Of a stretch of DNA of 64,000 nucleotides, positions 28,234-36,925 are shown piece by piece. Source of the DNA: Lachnospiraceae bacterium AM48-27BH (lineage in GTDB: Bacteria > Bacillota > Clostridia > Lachnospirales > Lachnospiraceae). The stretch spans positions 124,001-188,000 of the forward strand of contig QUFC01000002.1 in NCBI GenBank assembly GCA_003478355.1, written 5' to 3'. The position numbers and the translations under genes were made by a program. Position 1 is the first letter of the stretch; every line of letters starts with the position of its first letter. The notes beneath the pieces were generated by a model. That model was not told the DNA's origin and did no database searches. It saw nothing but the letters and a program-made list of their open reading frames with translations.

Positions 28234-28313
28234 TGTGTGTAAGATCCCACCTCATATCCGGCAGACGGCTTTCGCTGTTACTGCCTCATTAAAAGAAAAA
28301 GGAGACTTGACAC

Positions 28314-29341
28314 ATGGAACAGACCCAAAGCCGTTTCAAAGCATTTCTTGCACGGAAGAATGTCAATATTACCGTGAAAACTTATCTGATCGATGCCCTG
28401 GGAGCCATGGCCTTTGGCCTTTTCGCTTCTCTTCTGATCGGTACCATCTTCGCCACTCTCGGTGAAAAATCCGGAATTGAAATTTTTACAACCATTTCTG
28501 ATTATGCCAAAAGCGCAACTGGCGCTGCACTGGGCGTGTCGATTGCTTACGCATTAAAAGCACCACAGCTGGTATTATTCTCAGCAGCCACTGTCGGTAT
28601 TGCCGGAAATGCCCTTGGCGGACCGGTTGGCGCTCTGGTAGCAACCGTTGTGGCAACGGAACTTGGTAAAATCGTGTCAAAAGAGACACGGGTAGATATT
28701 TTAGTGACCCCTGGCGTTACGATCATCTCTGGTGTACTGATCGCCCAATTTGTGGGACCTGGCGTGTCGGCGTTCATGACTGCATTTGGTAATCTGGTAA
28801 AAACAGCTACGGAGATGCAGCCGTTCTTTATGGGAATTCTGGTGTCTGCACTGATCGGTATCGCGCTGACCCTGCCTATCAGCAGTGCGGCGATCTGTAT
28901 TATGCTGAGTCTGGACGGACTGGCTGGTGGCGCAGCAACGGCTGGATGCTGTGCGCAGATGATCGGGTTTGCGGTGCTTAGTTTCCGGGAAAATGGAGTA
29001 GGCGGCCTGCTGGCTCAGGGACTTGGTACTTCGATGTTACAGATGGGAAATATTGTGAAGAATCCAAAGGTATGGCTCCCTCCGACACTGGCTTCTATGA
29101 TCACGGGACCAGTAGCCACGATGGTGTTCCATCTGAAGAATATTCCAGCGGGCGCCGGAATGGGACCTGCGGACTGGTAGGACCGATTGGAATTTATACT
29201 GCCATGGGCGGCGGATCTAACATGTGGATTGGAATTCTGATGGTTTGTTTCGTTCTTCCGGCAGTGCTTTCCTGGATGTTTGGAGAAATCTTACGGAAAA
29301 TGGGATGGATCAAGGATGGGGATCTGAAGTTGGATTTATAA
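28314..29341 (+). pseudogene. PTS EIIC-like membrane protein (PTS_EIIC_2), one-base frameshift
   Basis: The protein is a multi-spanning membrane protein of the stand-alone EIIC_2 family (TYLIDALGAMAFGLFASLLI, GNALGGPVGALVATVVATEL, IMLSLDGLAGGAATAGCC). No EIIA or EIIB gene is nearby, so sugar phosphotransfer is unproven. The first frame stops at 29180 after GAGMGPADW. The next frame carries the natural end GTCGLVGPIGIYTAMGGG to TAA 29341. Adding one A near 29165 restores a 342-residue protein. A GGAG site lies before ATG 28314. The 3' end overlaps the convergent PAP2 gene by 32 bp. Confidence 0.85.
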
Positions 29342-29834
29342 TTTCCCACCCTGCATAACCAGCTAACACTCCCACTGCGATTCCCCCAAGTACATCCGTT
29401 GGATAATGAACGTACAGATACAATCTGGAAAAAGCAATTAAGACAGCCAGTACCAGCGCTGGTTTCCACAGATTCTTCTCTCTGGTGAAATAGAGAGCGG
29501 CTGCGGTGGTGAAGGCAGCTGCGGTGTGACCGGATGGGAAGGAATAATCATCAGGTTTTGGGATCAATAGCGAGATCTCTGGATTGATATCACAGGGGCG
29601 GATTCTGGCGATGAAAGGCTTCAGGATTCCATTGCATAAGATGGCATCTATGAGTAAAGCCACCACCACAACCGCCCCTGTTTTTCTGGTTTTTGGAATC
29701 AATAACAGGATCGCTGCCGCCAGAATCCAGATGGCTCCTGCATTGCCAAGCTTTGTTACGAAACACATCAGACGATCCAAGAACGGTGTATGCAGGATCT
29801 GGATCAGATCCAGGATCTTTAATTCGATTGACAT
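29310..29834 (-). CDS. PAP2-family membrane phosphatase
   Basis: The 174-residue protein has five to six membrane segments and the complete acid-phosphatase signature: KPFIARIRP, FPSGHT, and SRLYLYVHYPTD. Relatives include undecaprenyl-diphosphate phosphatases (BcrC type) and other lipid phosphatases, so recycling of the cell-wall lipid carrier is a reasonable inference. The start is taken at ATG 29834 (MSIELKILDL); a GTG nine bases earlier overlaps the kinase stop. It follows the sugar kinase closely. Confidence 0.85.
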   Translation of the reverse strand: MSIELKILDLIQILHTPFLDRLMCFVTKLGNAGAIWILAAAILLLIPKTRKTGAVVVVALLIDAILCNGILKPFIARIRPCDINPEISLLIPKPDDYSFPSGHTAAAFTTAAALYFTREKNLWKPALVLAVLIAFSRLYLYVHYPTDVLGGIAVGVLAGYAGWEIINPTSDPHP

Positions 29835-29839
29835 AATGT

Positions 29840-31192
29840 TCACTTCGCTCTTTCTATAGATTTGAGTAATGTGCTGCTGATTGCCGCCCCTGTCGCTGCT
29901 TCCTCCTCGTACTCTGCCAAAATCAATTTGATTCCAAAGATCTCTTCGATAATCTCACAAAGTACTGGATTCTTTCGCAGACCATTTCCTGATCCAATCA
30001 TGCGTGTGACCTGGATATAGGTTCCTGTGCGGATAATCTGATACATCTGGTATAGTTCCAGAGCCATTCCTTCAAGAACGCCGTAGGTAAATGCTTCTGG
30101 CGTGAAATTATCCGCAAATAGGTTTGTAATACTTCCTCCTGTTTCTGGATTGACTCTTGTGCCATTGAAGGTAGTTGTGACCTTCAGTTTCCGGCTTTTT
30201 GAGCGGCTGGCATTGGTCTCTTTTCCCTTTCTCGCCATGTTCTCCAGAACTCCATACAATGATTTCTCCTGTCCTGTAACCTGTTTTACAAATTTTCTAA
30301 AAAATTCTTCCAGCAAAGCATAAGCTTTCCCGCCACATAAAGACGCTCCAACAAGTAGATATTTCCCATCCAGAAATGGTCTGGCATCTATTCCATCTTC
30401 TGCAAAATACTGATCGGAAAGAACCGATATCTGACCACCAGTCCCTATATTTACCAGTAAGGTACCATTTTCATTCCCAACTGCCCCAAGGAAACTGGCC
30501 TGATTATCACCGATTGCAGTTGTCACAATGCGATTTCTGTACGTCCCAAGTTCTTGCATTGCCCCACAAACTTCTGGAAGCCACTTTTCCTGAATACCAA
30601 TTTTACCGAGTTCTTCTTTCATAAAACACATGTGATATCCATCAAAAAATCCGAAGCCTGCAGCATTACTTGCATGGATCAACGCTCTTTTTCTTCCAGT
30701 TAAATACATACCAAAATAATCCATAATGGTGCAGAAGCTGACTGCCACATCTGAGATCAGATGATGTCTCAGATTATAAATATGTGTGACCATCCCATAG
30801 CCAGAAGCTGCTTTTACCTGGCATTTTTGTTGAATTTCTTCAACCAATGAAATACCATTGTCCTCTGGAAGACTGCCTCTTCCATCCTGCCACGTATACA
30901 GTGGGCTGACACATCTTCCTGCTTTATCCACATACAAGATCCCATGCATCTGACCCGTAAGCCCGATCCTCTTCACTTCCGGATACTGGTCTAGAAAATA
31001 ATCCAATAAATCCTTTGCCTTTTTTATAATCTGCTCTGCATCTTGAATTTTTTCCCAATCATTTGCAGTTGGTAAAAAACTGTCATTTGCAATTGTTTTT
31101 GCTTCTATAAGCTCTGCGTTATTTCCGATGTTATGTTCCATAACAATGCCGCTGATGGTGGTTGTACCGATGTCAATTCCAATGAGTTTCAT
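29840..31192 (-). CDS. FGGY-family carbohydrate kinase (sedoheptulokinase-like)
   Basis: The 450-residue protein has two actin-like ATPase domains. The first phosphate loop is GIDIGTTTISG. The sugar-site motif LTGQMHGILY and TWQDGRG resemble sedoheptulokinase and xylulokinase. GDNQASFLGAVG and LVNIGTGGQISVL mark the second domain, and MIGSGNGLRKNPVL the C-terminal adenosine site. It phosphorylates a sugar or polyol with ATP. GQMHG without xylulokinase-specific features makes sedoheptulose the better guess, but no pathway genes are adjacent. Confidence 0.85.
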   Translation of the reverse strand: MKLIGIDIGTTTISGIVMEHNIGNNAELIEAKTIANDSFLPTANDWEKIQDAEQIIKKAKDLLDYFLDQYPEVKRIGLTGQMHGILYVDKAGRCVSPLYTWQDGRGSLPEDNGISLVEEIQQKCQVKAASGYGMVTHIYNLRHHLISDVAVSFCTIMDYFGMYLTGRKRALIHASNAAGFGFFDGYHMCFMKEELGKIGIQEKWLPEVCGAMQELGTYRNRIVTTAIGDNQASFLGAVGNENGTLLVNIGTGGQISVLSDQYFAEDGIDARPFLDGKYLLVGASLCGGKAYALLEEFFRKFVKQVTGQEKSLYGVLENMARKGKETNASRSKSRKLKVTTTFNGTRVNPETGGSITNLFADNFTPEAFTYGVLEGMALELYQMYQIIRTGTYIQVTRMIGSGNGLRKNPVLCEIIEEIFGIKLILAEYEEEAATGAAISSTLLKSIERAK

Positions 31193-31243
31193 AAATTAAT
31201 GGCTCCATTTACTGTTTTTTATTGTCTGCTTTGTATTTCTTCT

Positions 31244-31272
31244 ATTATGAAAACCCCAAGTTTTGTTGTCAA
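31244..31272 (-). promoter_or_regulatory. Promoter for the FGGY kinase gene
   Basis: On the minus strand TTGACA (31267-31272) and CATAAT (31244-31249) are 17 bases apart, about 50 nt before the start codon. Confidence 0.65.
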
Positions 31273-31324
31273 GGTTTTCGCCTGAAAACTTTTCTATTTC
31301 CTAAAGGCATATATGATTTTATAG

Positions 31325-31356
31325 AAAAAAGCTCCTGAAAAAAAATTTCAGAAGCC
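31325..31356 (-). terminator. Terminator after the zinc-ribbon protein gene
   Basis: On the minus strand GGCTTCTGAAA and TTTCAGGAGC form a stem with one G-U pair, followed by TTTTTT. It ends the upstream gene before the kinase promoter. Confidence 0.65.
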
Positions 31357-31451
31357 ATTTATCATCCATCGGAAGTTCTTCTAGTTTTATCGCCTGTTTA
31401 AGATTACTATTTAAGAAATATGTAAAAAATAACGCAGTACCCAAATCTCCA

Positions 31452-31964
31452 TCAAAACATCCTTCCGCAGGTATTTAACAGGATCACCACAATAAATAAA
31501 ATAACTGGAAGAGGGATTCCGCCGCCGTTCTTCTGACGGTTACTGGTGGTTGTCCTTTTGGTTGTCGGATTTCCATTGACCACTTTTCCATTGATCACAG
31601 TCTGAGTGCGCTCTGAACTCATCATAGACGTCCGGTTCGTAGTCTTCCGGCTCTCGCCTCTGGCCATGGCTGCCACCTGACGAGCCTGTTCAGAGCGGTC
31701 TTTGGCTCCTCCATATACGTTAGGATTGATGCTGCGCTGCCGGTTCGCTGAAACATTTGGCATAGCCGCTTTTGCAGGCTTCTGCCTCTTTTCCTCCTCC
31801 CACGGATCATGGAAAGAACAGTGTTCCTCTGAAGCCGGGTGACGCTCATTCAGATAGTAATCCGTCTCCCGGATATAGGGATTGCGGACAAACGACTTAC
31901 AATTTCTGCAATAATGCGCAGATTTCATGATTTGATCACAGATCGGACAGATTCTTCGAACCAT
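31452..31964 (-). CDS. Zinc-ribbon membrane-anchored protein of unknown function
   Basis: The protein starts MVRRICPICDQIMKSAHYCR at ATG 31964. The N terminus holds two CxxC pairs (CPIC, CRNC), a probable zinc ribbon. Residues 45-140 are polar, Arg/Ser/Thr-rich and probably disordered, and PLPVILFIVVILLNTCG at the end is a single membrane helix. It would be anchored by its tail with the ribbon in the cytoplasm. I cannot assign a function. It has its own terminator and neighbours of no clear relation. Confidence 0.75.
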   Translation of the reverse strand: MVRRICPICDQIMKSAHYCRNCKSFVRNPYIRETDYYLNERHPASEEHCSFHDPWEEEKRQKPAKAAMPNVSANRQRSINPNVYGGAKDRSEQARQVAAMARGESRKTTNRTSMMSSERTQTVINGKVVNGNPTTKRTTTSNRQKNGGGIPLPVILFIVVILLNTCGRMF

Positions 31965-32062
31965 CACCGCACCTCGCTTTTCCTGATTATTAATCTTATT
32001 TTAGCATAATCCATCATTTTTCTCTACTTGTAAGTGTAAAACCTGGTTCCTTTTATTTTTTC

Positions 32063-32195
32063 GTTACTGTTCACGCGTTGCGCAAACAGCAACGGATTTT
32101 GCCGATGCTTCGCATTCCAAATCGGCAAAATCTGTTACCACCACTGTATCATACGGCATTTTCAGTTCAGAAAATGCCTACCCATGTACAGTAAC
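32063..32195. mobile_element. MITE-like 133-bp element, copy 1, with 8-bp target duplication
   Basis: The ends are inverted (GTTACTGT ... ACAGTAAC). The element is flanked by the direct repeat ATTTTTTC (32055-32062 and 32196-32203), a perfect 8-bp target duplication. Inside are a 12-bp palindromic pair GATTTTGCCGAT/ATCGGCAAAATC and a 9-bp hairpin GGCATTTTC/GAAAATGCC. It encodes no protein. It differs from copy 2 at two positions. It sits exactly at the 3' end of the EamA gene and supplies that gene's last codons and stop. Confidence 0.88.
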
Positions 32196-33102
32196 ATTTT
32201 TTCTTTTTAGGAGCAGGAATCTGTGCCAGGATAATCGCACAGAACACCAGAAGGCAGCCAAACTGTTCCTTCACTGACAGCCTCTGACCCAGAAGCACCC
32301 ATCCGGCGATCAGGGAAAATACCGATTCCAGGCTCAATAGCAGGGACGCCACCACCGGATTCATATTCTTCTGTCCTACGATCTGAAGGGTATAACCAGC
32401 TCCACTGGACAAAATGCCTGCATACAGCACAGGCGCCCACGCTGCACACAAAGACTTAAGATCCGGTGTCTCCACTGCAAAAGCCACAATCGTTCCCAGA
32501 ATTCCAGCCACAAAGAACTGCACGCAGGAGATCAGCACGCCATCCGCTTTTGGTGAGAAATGATCGATCACTAAAATATGGAAGGAAAATCCAATGGCGC
32601 ATAAAAATACATAGATATCACCGGTTCCGATAGAAAAGCCATCTGTAATGCAGAGCAGATACATGCCGATCACCGCCACTGCCACGCTGATCCAGATAGT
32701 CCAGGATACCTTTTTCTTCATAAATATACCAAGGATCGGTACGATCACAATATAAAGCGCCGTGATGAACCCTGCTTTTCCCACAGTTGTATACATAATA
32801 CCAATCTGCTGCAGACTGCTGGAAATAAAAAGTGCCAGTCCGCAGAAGATACCACCCTTCACACCGATCCGAAACTCTTCTTTTTTCTGGGTTTCGCTTT
32901 TATTCCCATCATCGCCATATCCAAGCTTTTTCAAAAAAGCGATACATGGGATCAGTACCAGCCCACCGATCAGATATCTTGCTCCAATAAAAGTAAATGG
33001 CCCCACATAATCCATACCAACGCTCTGAGCCACAAATGCCACACCCCAGATAAATGCTGCCAATACCAGTAAAAAGCCGCTTTTCATCGTATTCTGTCTC
33101 AT
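32167..33102 (-). CDS. EamA/DMT-family transporter with a tail encoded by a MITE
   Basis: The 311-residue protein has ten predicted membrane helices in two EamA repeats (AFIWGVAFVAQSVGMDYVGP; LYAGILSSGAGYTLQIVGQK), the fold of drug/metabolite exporters. The substrate is unknown. The start at ATG 33102 has GGGGA 5-6 nt upstream. The last nine residues (CYCTWVGIF) and the stop lie inside the 133-bp repeat. Removing the repeat and one target copy gives PKKKK-stop, so the insertion hit just before the original TAA and extended the protein slightly. Function is probably unaffected. Confidence 0.9.
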   Translation of the reverse strand: MRQNTMKSGFLLVLAAFIWGVAFVAQSVGMDYVGPFTFIGARYLIGGLVLIPCIAFLKKLGYGDDGNKSETQKKEEFRIGVKGGIFCGLALFISSSLQQIGIMYTTVGKAGFITALYIVIVPILGIFMKKKVSWTIWISVAVAVIGMYLLCITDGFSIGTGDIYVFLCAIGFSFHILVIDHFSPKADGVLISCVQFFVAGILGTIVAFAVETPDLKSLCAAWAPVLYAGILSSGAGYTLQIVGQKNMNPVVASLLLSLESVFSLIAGWVLLGQRLSVKEQFGCLLVFCAIILAQIPAPKKKKCYCTWVGIF

Positions 33103-33144
33103 CTTACGTCCCCGTTTCTTCTATAATTATGCTGTTATATTCTT

Positions 33145-34205
33145 CTAATCATTCAGCATATCATTCTGGAATCCGCTGCTGTAATGCTCCGTTCCATCCG
33201 CCTCGATCCACATAGCCTCCACGCCATCCTGAGATTCGATCAGTTTCTTGCCATCTTCCAATTCCATATTAAACACCGCCGTTGCCAAAGCGTCCGCCAT
33301 TCCGGAATCCGCACTTAAAATAGAAACGGATGAATAACGGTCCCAGGGCTTTAATAACTTCGGATGAATGATATGGTGATAATTCACCCCATCAACCGTA
33401 TAATACCGCTGATAGGTTCCACTGGTCACTAAAGACATCCCGTCCAGCCCCAGGCGGTGCAGATACCGTTCACCGGAAGTAGTATCCGGGTTTTGAACAC
33501 CAACGACCCATTTTTGTCCATCTGGCTTCGTTCCGATACAGCGGATATTTCCACCGACGCTGATCAGGGCATGCTTTAAGCCTGCCTCTTCCACTTTCCG
33601 GCTGGCCATCTCTGCTGCGTACCCCTTAGCGATTGCTCCCACATCCAGACTCATATCCGGGTCTTCCAGATAGACCGTCTTTTTCTCCGGGTCGATCACC
33701 ATTTTTCGGATGTCCATGTGCTTCGCCGCCTCTTCCAGCTCTTCCTGAGGCGGAAGCTGGGCCTGCTCTGGATGTTTCAATCCGGCTTCCCGGTACTCAT
33801 GCCAGATAGAAAGCACGCTTCCCATGGCAACATTCATGTTCCATCAGTCAATTCATATATGTCCACGGCCTCTTCCAGCATCTGGATGATCTTGTCATCC
33901 ACCCCAACCGGTTCGATGCCTGCATGATCGTTGATGGTCTTAATATTATTGATCCCCTCATAATCATTGTAAATATCATATAATTGGTGATATTCCTTTA
34001 ATTCATCATAAAATACATCCACATAGGACTGAAAAGTCTTTTCATCCCTGGCATACCCGGTCACACTGGTCACTGTATCAAACAATTCAAAAAACTGGGT
34101 ATCGTATTTGGTCAGTTTCTCCTCTTTCTGTCTGGAACAACCGCTTATCCCAATGATCGCCGCCAGAAAAGCCAGCACTGCCACATATTCTCTTCTTTTC
34201 TTCAC
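33145..34205 (-). pseudogene. apbE: FAD:protein FMN transferase (ApbE lipoprotein), one-base frameshift
   Basis: ApbE attaches FMN covalently to Thr/Ser of target proteins such as RnfG and RnfD. The N terminus (LAFLAAIIGISGCSRQ) is a lipoprotein signal with lipobox ISGC, so it works outside the membrane. The first frame ends ELTDGT-stop at 33834; the rest, from MNVAMGSVLSIWHEY, is in another frame and carries DVGAIAKGYA, SVGGNI, SGTYQRYYTVDGVNYHHIIHP and ADALATAVFN. Adding one A near 33836 restores 353 residues. The rnf operon 4 kb away is the natural client. Confidence 0.88.
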
Positions 34206-34242
34206 CGATCGTTTCCTTTCTCATTGTCATTTTCAAGTCCCT

Positions 34243-34271
34243 ATTCTACCATAGAATAAAAAAGGAATCAA
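34243..34271 (-). promoter_or_regulatory. Promoter for apbE
   Basis: On the minus strand TTGATT (34266-34271) and TAGAAT (34243-34248) are 17 bases apart, about 40 nt before the ATG. Confidence 0.6.
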
Positions 34272-34317
34272 TCTGTGATCTTCCACATACAATTTTCTTA
34301 ACATTCCATAAAGTATC

Positions 34318-34346
34318 TTGCCGACTTTTTTTTGTTGTGATATAAT
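34318..34346 (+). promoter_or_regulatory. Promoter for the second PAP2-like gene
   Basis: TTGCCG (34318-34323) and a perfect TATAAT (34341-34346) are 17 bases apart. It diverges from the apbE promoter. Confidence 0.6.
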
Positions 34347-34410
34347 CCAAAAACGTTAAAGAAAATATTACTTGTCAACCCAATACTTTATGATAGAAAG
34401 GTTGTATTTT

Positions 34411-35067
34411 ATGATAGAAAAGTTAAAGCGTTACAGCCATATATGGATTCTGTCTTACGCATTTATCTATCTTCCATGGTTCTCTTACCTGGAAAAGACT
34501 GTTACCAGGGATTACTACGTGATCCATACGGCGCTTGATGATCTGATCCCATTTAGTGAGTATTTTATCGTCCCTTACCTGCTATGGTTCGTCTATGTAG
34601 CCGGAACGATTCTGTTTTTCTTTTTTAAGAACAAACAGACCTACTATCGCTTATGCATTTATTTGTTCACCGGCATGACCTTAAGTCTGGTGATCTGCAC
34701 GATCTTTCCGAACGGAACGGATCTGCGGACCGTTGTTGATCCAGGTAAAAATGTATTTTGCTGGATGATATCCGTCCTTCACAAGGCCGACACCAACACC
34801 AACATTTTCCCAAGTATCCATGTATTCAACTCTCTGGTGGTGCATATCACCATCTGTAAAAGCGACGAATTAGGCAAGCTCCGCCTGGTAAAGATTGCTT
34901 CCCTGGTTTTATGCGTATCCATCTGCTTATCTACCATGGTACTGAAGCAGCATTCCGTTGTGGATGTGATGGGCGCAGCACTGATGGCTTATGGATTATA
35001 TCCACTGGCTTATGGTACTCTTCCTTCTCCGCAGAGAAGAAAAGTCAAAGCCTGGGGCAACTCATAA
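34411..35067 (+). CDS. PAP2-superfamily membrane protein
   Basis: The start is taken at ATG 34411 (MIEKLKRYSHIWILSYAFIY) after GAAAGG; an in-frame ATG at 34372 lies in a small tandem repeat and has no ribosome site. The 218-residue protein has about six membrane helices and a reduced PAP2 signature: FPSIHVFNS (PSIH for PSGH) and KQHSVVDVMGA. This matches the inositol-phosphorylceramide-synthase/PAP2-like C family rather than classical PAP2. A lipid phosphatase or phosphotransferase role is likely; the substrate is unknown. Confidence 0.78.
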   Translation: MIEKLKRYSHIWILSYAFIYLPWFSYLEKTVTRDYYVIHTALDDLIPFSEYFIVPYLLWFVYVAGTILFFFFKNKQTYYRLCIYLFTGMTLSLVICTIFPNGTDLRTVVDPGKNVFCWMISVLHKADTNTNIFPSIHVFNSLVVHITICKSDELGKLRLVKIASLVLCVSICLSTMVLKQHSVVDVMGAALMAYGLYPLAYGTLPSPQRRKVKAWGNS

Positions 35068-35083
35068 AATTCTAAGAACAGAC

Positions 35084-35110
35084 GTAACTATGACGGTACT
35101 AAATAGTTAC
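35084..35110. repeat. 27-bp palindromic repeat, copy 1
   Basis: GTAACTAT and ATAGTTAC enclose GACGGTACTAA. The same 27-bp unit occurs at 38102-38128 with two differences. Here it is also flanked by the 12-bp direct repeat GAACAGACGTAA. Both copies lie beside transcription terminators. Confidence 0.65.
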
Positions 35111-35120
35111 GAACAGACGT

Positions 35121-35169
35121 AAAAAGCCAAAATAGATCTGCCCTCCATGGCAGTCTGTTCTGGCTTTCT
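35121..35169 (+). terminator. Terminator between the PAP2-like gene and galT
   Basis: AAAGCCA...AGATCTGCC pairs imperfectly with GGCAGTCT...TGGCTTT, followed by CTTTT. It can serve both converging genes. Confidence 0.6.
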
Positions 35170-35204
35170 TTTATACACTATTTTTCTTTTATGCCCTATA
35201 TATA

Positions 35205-36710
35205 CTATTCTTCAAATCCTACACTTCTTAAAAATCTGCCGAAGGCTTCTCTTCCCTCTTTTGTACACTTATAAACACCGGCGTCTTCCAGAACCTGTTC
35301 AAAGACCAGTCCTACCTCTTTTTGAAGGATCTCCATCACATTGTCCCGGTCAACCCGGTCATACCCTGGAAGGAATTTCTCCACCCAGTCCGCATGCTTG
35401 GCAATAGACTCCTCGGAACGGATATCTTTCCCCTCTACAATATAGTCTGCTAACAGCTGTAACTCTGTTTTCAGTCTGGATGGAAGAACTGCCAGTCCCA
35501 TGACCTCGATCAGGCCAATATTTTCCTTCTTGATATGATGCAGCTCCTGATGTGGATGGTAAACGCCCAATGGGAACTCTTCTGTGGTGATATTATTCCG
35601 CAGCACCAGATCCAGTTCAAACCTGTCTCCGTTCTTTCTGGCGATCGGCGTGATCGTGTTATGTGGTTCTCCGTCAGTTTCTGCGTAAATAAATGTATCC
35701 TCGTCAGTATAACCTCTCCACGCCTTCAAAACTCTGTCTCCCAGTTCAATCAAACGATCTGGGTCTTCTGCCCGCAGGCGAAGCACAGACATAGGCCAAT
35801 ACACGATCCCGGCCTCCACATCCTCAAAGCCCTTCATGGTAAAGTGCTGTTCGATCCCGGCCTTTGCCATGGCGAAGGTATAATGTCCACCCTGGAAATG
35901 GTCATGGCTTAAAATAGAACCGCCTACGATCGGCAGATCCGCATTGGAGCCCAGAAAATAGTGCGGAAACATTTTTACAAAATCAAATAACTTCTGGAAG
36001 GTCTGTTTCTCGATCTTCATCGGCACATGCTGACCGTTAAATACGATGCAGTGCTCATTGTAATACACGTATGGAGAATACTGGAAGCCCCACTGGCTGT
36101 TATTAACCGTGATTGGAATAACCCGGTGATTATTGCGTGCCGGATGATTGGCTCTTCCGGCATAGCCTACATTCTCCATGCAGAGCAGGCATTTAGGGTA
36201 ACCGCTCTGTTTTGCCAGTTTTGCCGCAGCAATGGCTTTTGGATCTTTCTCTGGTTTGGATAAGTTTACGGTAATATCCAGATCACCAAACTTGGTCTCT
36301 GCTTTCCATTTTAAGTCCTTGCAGACACGGTATCTGCGGATGTAATTGGAGTCCTGGCTTAATTTGTAAAAATAATCCGTAGCTTCCACCGGGGAGTTCT
36401 CATAGTGGCGCCAGAACTTGTCCACAACCTCACTTGGTCTTGGCATCAGGCAATTCATCAGGCGGGTATCAAACAAATCCCGGTAGGTAACGCTATCCTC
36501 AGGCAGAACACCTGTCTCATGGGCATAATCCATCAGTTCTTCTAAAACCTGCTCCAGGCCAATCTCTTCTCCTGAAATATCCGTATCTTCGTAATCATCC
36601 AGCTTCAGCACATCCAGGATCTGATTGGTGGCATAAATTCGATCCACCTCTGTGATCAGTCCCGTATCCAATCCATACTGTACCAGTTTCTTTACTGCCC
36701 CATAAACCAT
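35205..36710 (-). CDS. galT: UDP-glucose--hexose-1-phosphate uridylyltransferase, class II
   Basis: It exchanges UMP between UDP-glucose and galactose-1-phosphate in the Leloir pathway. The start is ATG 36710 (MVYGAVKKLVQYGLDTG), 7 nt after GGGAGG; the reading frame continues upstream only into the MITE and has no ribosome site there. The 501-residue protein is the Firmicutes class II type. Key blocks are ILSHDHFQGGHYTFAM with the His-x-His near the active site, HPARNNHRVIPI and PLGVYHPHQELHHIKKEN. galK and galE are not nearby. Confidence 0.94.
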   Translation of the reverse strand: MVYGAVKKLVQYGLDTGLITEVDRIYATNQILDVLKLDDYEDTDISGEEIGLEQVLEELMDYAHETGVLPEDSVTYRDLFDTRLMNCLMPRPSEVVDKFWRHYENSPVEATDYFYKLSQDSNYIRRYRVCKDLKWKAETKFGDLDITVNLSKPEKDPKAIAAAKLAKQSGYPKCLLCMENVGYAGRANHPARNNHRVIPITVNNSQWGFQYSPYVYYNEHCIVFNGQHVPMKIEKQTFQKLFDFVKMFPHYFLGSNADLPIVGGSILSHDHFQGGHYTFAMAKAGIEQHFTMKGFEDVEAGIVYWPMSVLRLRAEDPDRLIELGDRVLKAWRGYTDEDTFIYAETDGEPHNTITPIARKNGDRFELDLVLRNNITTEEFPLGVYHPHQELHHIKKENIGLIEVMGLAVLPSRLKTELQLLADYIVEGKDIRSEESIAKHADWVEKFLPGYDRVDRDNVMEILQKEVGLVFEQVLEDAGVYKCTKEGREAFGRFLRSVGFEE

Positions 36711-36746
36711 AATCAATACCTCCCATTTATATGATGTACTTTTCTG

Positions 36747-36879
36747 GTTACTGTTCACGCGTTGCGCAAACAGCAACGGATTTTGCCGATGCTTCGCATT
36801 CCAAATCGGCAAAATCTGTTACCACCACTGTATCATACGGCATTTTCAGTTCAGAAAATGCCTAGCCGTGTACAGTAAC
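36747..36879. mobile_element. MITE-like 133-bp element, copy 2, with 8-bp target duplication
   Basis: It has the same length and structure as the copy at 32063, with 98% identity by eye. The 8-bp direct repeat CTTTTCTG flanks it (36739-36746 and 36880-36887). In this copy the terminal inverted repeat extends to 13 bp with one mismatch (GTTACTGTTCACG / GTTACTGTACACG). It lies in the galT upstream region, 37 bp before the start codon, so it probably separates or replaces the original galT promoter. Confidence 0.9.
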
Positions 36880-36925
36880 CTTTTCTGCACTTACTTCTGC
36901 GGCTGATCTTCCAGAAATACTTGAG

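Noticed and set aside
28023..28313. SAM or cobalamin riboswitch upstream of metF
   Set aside because: I looked for the conserved SAM-I and B12-box patterns on the minus strand and found none.
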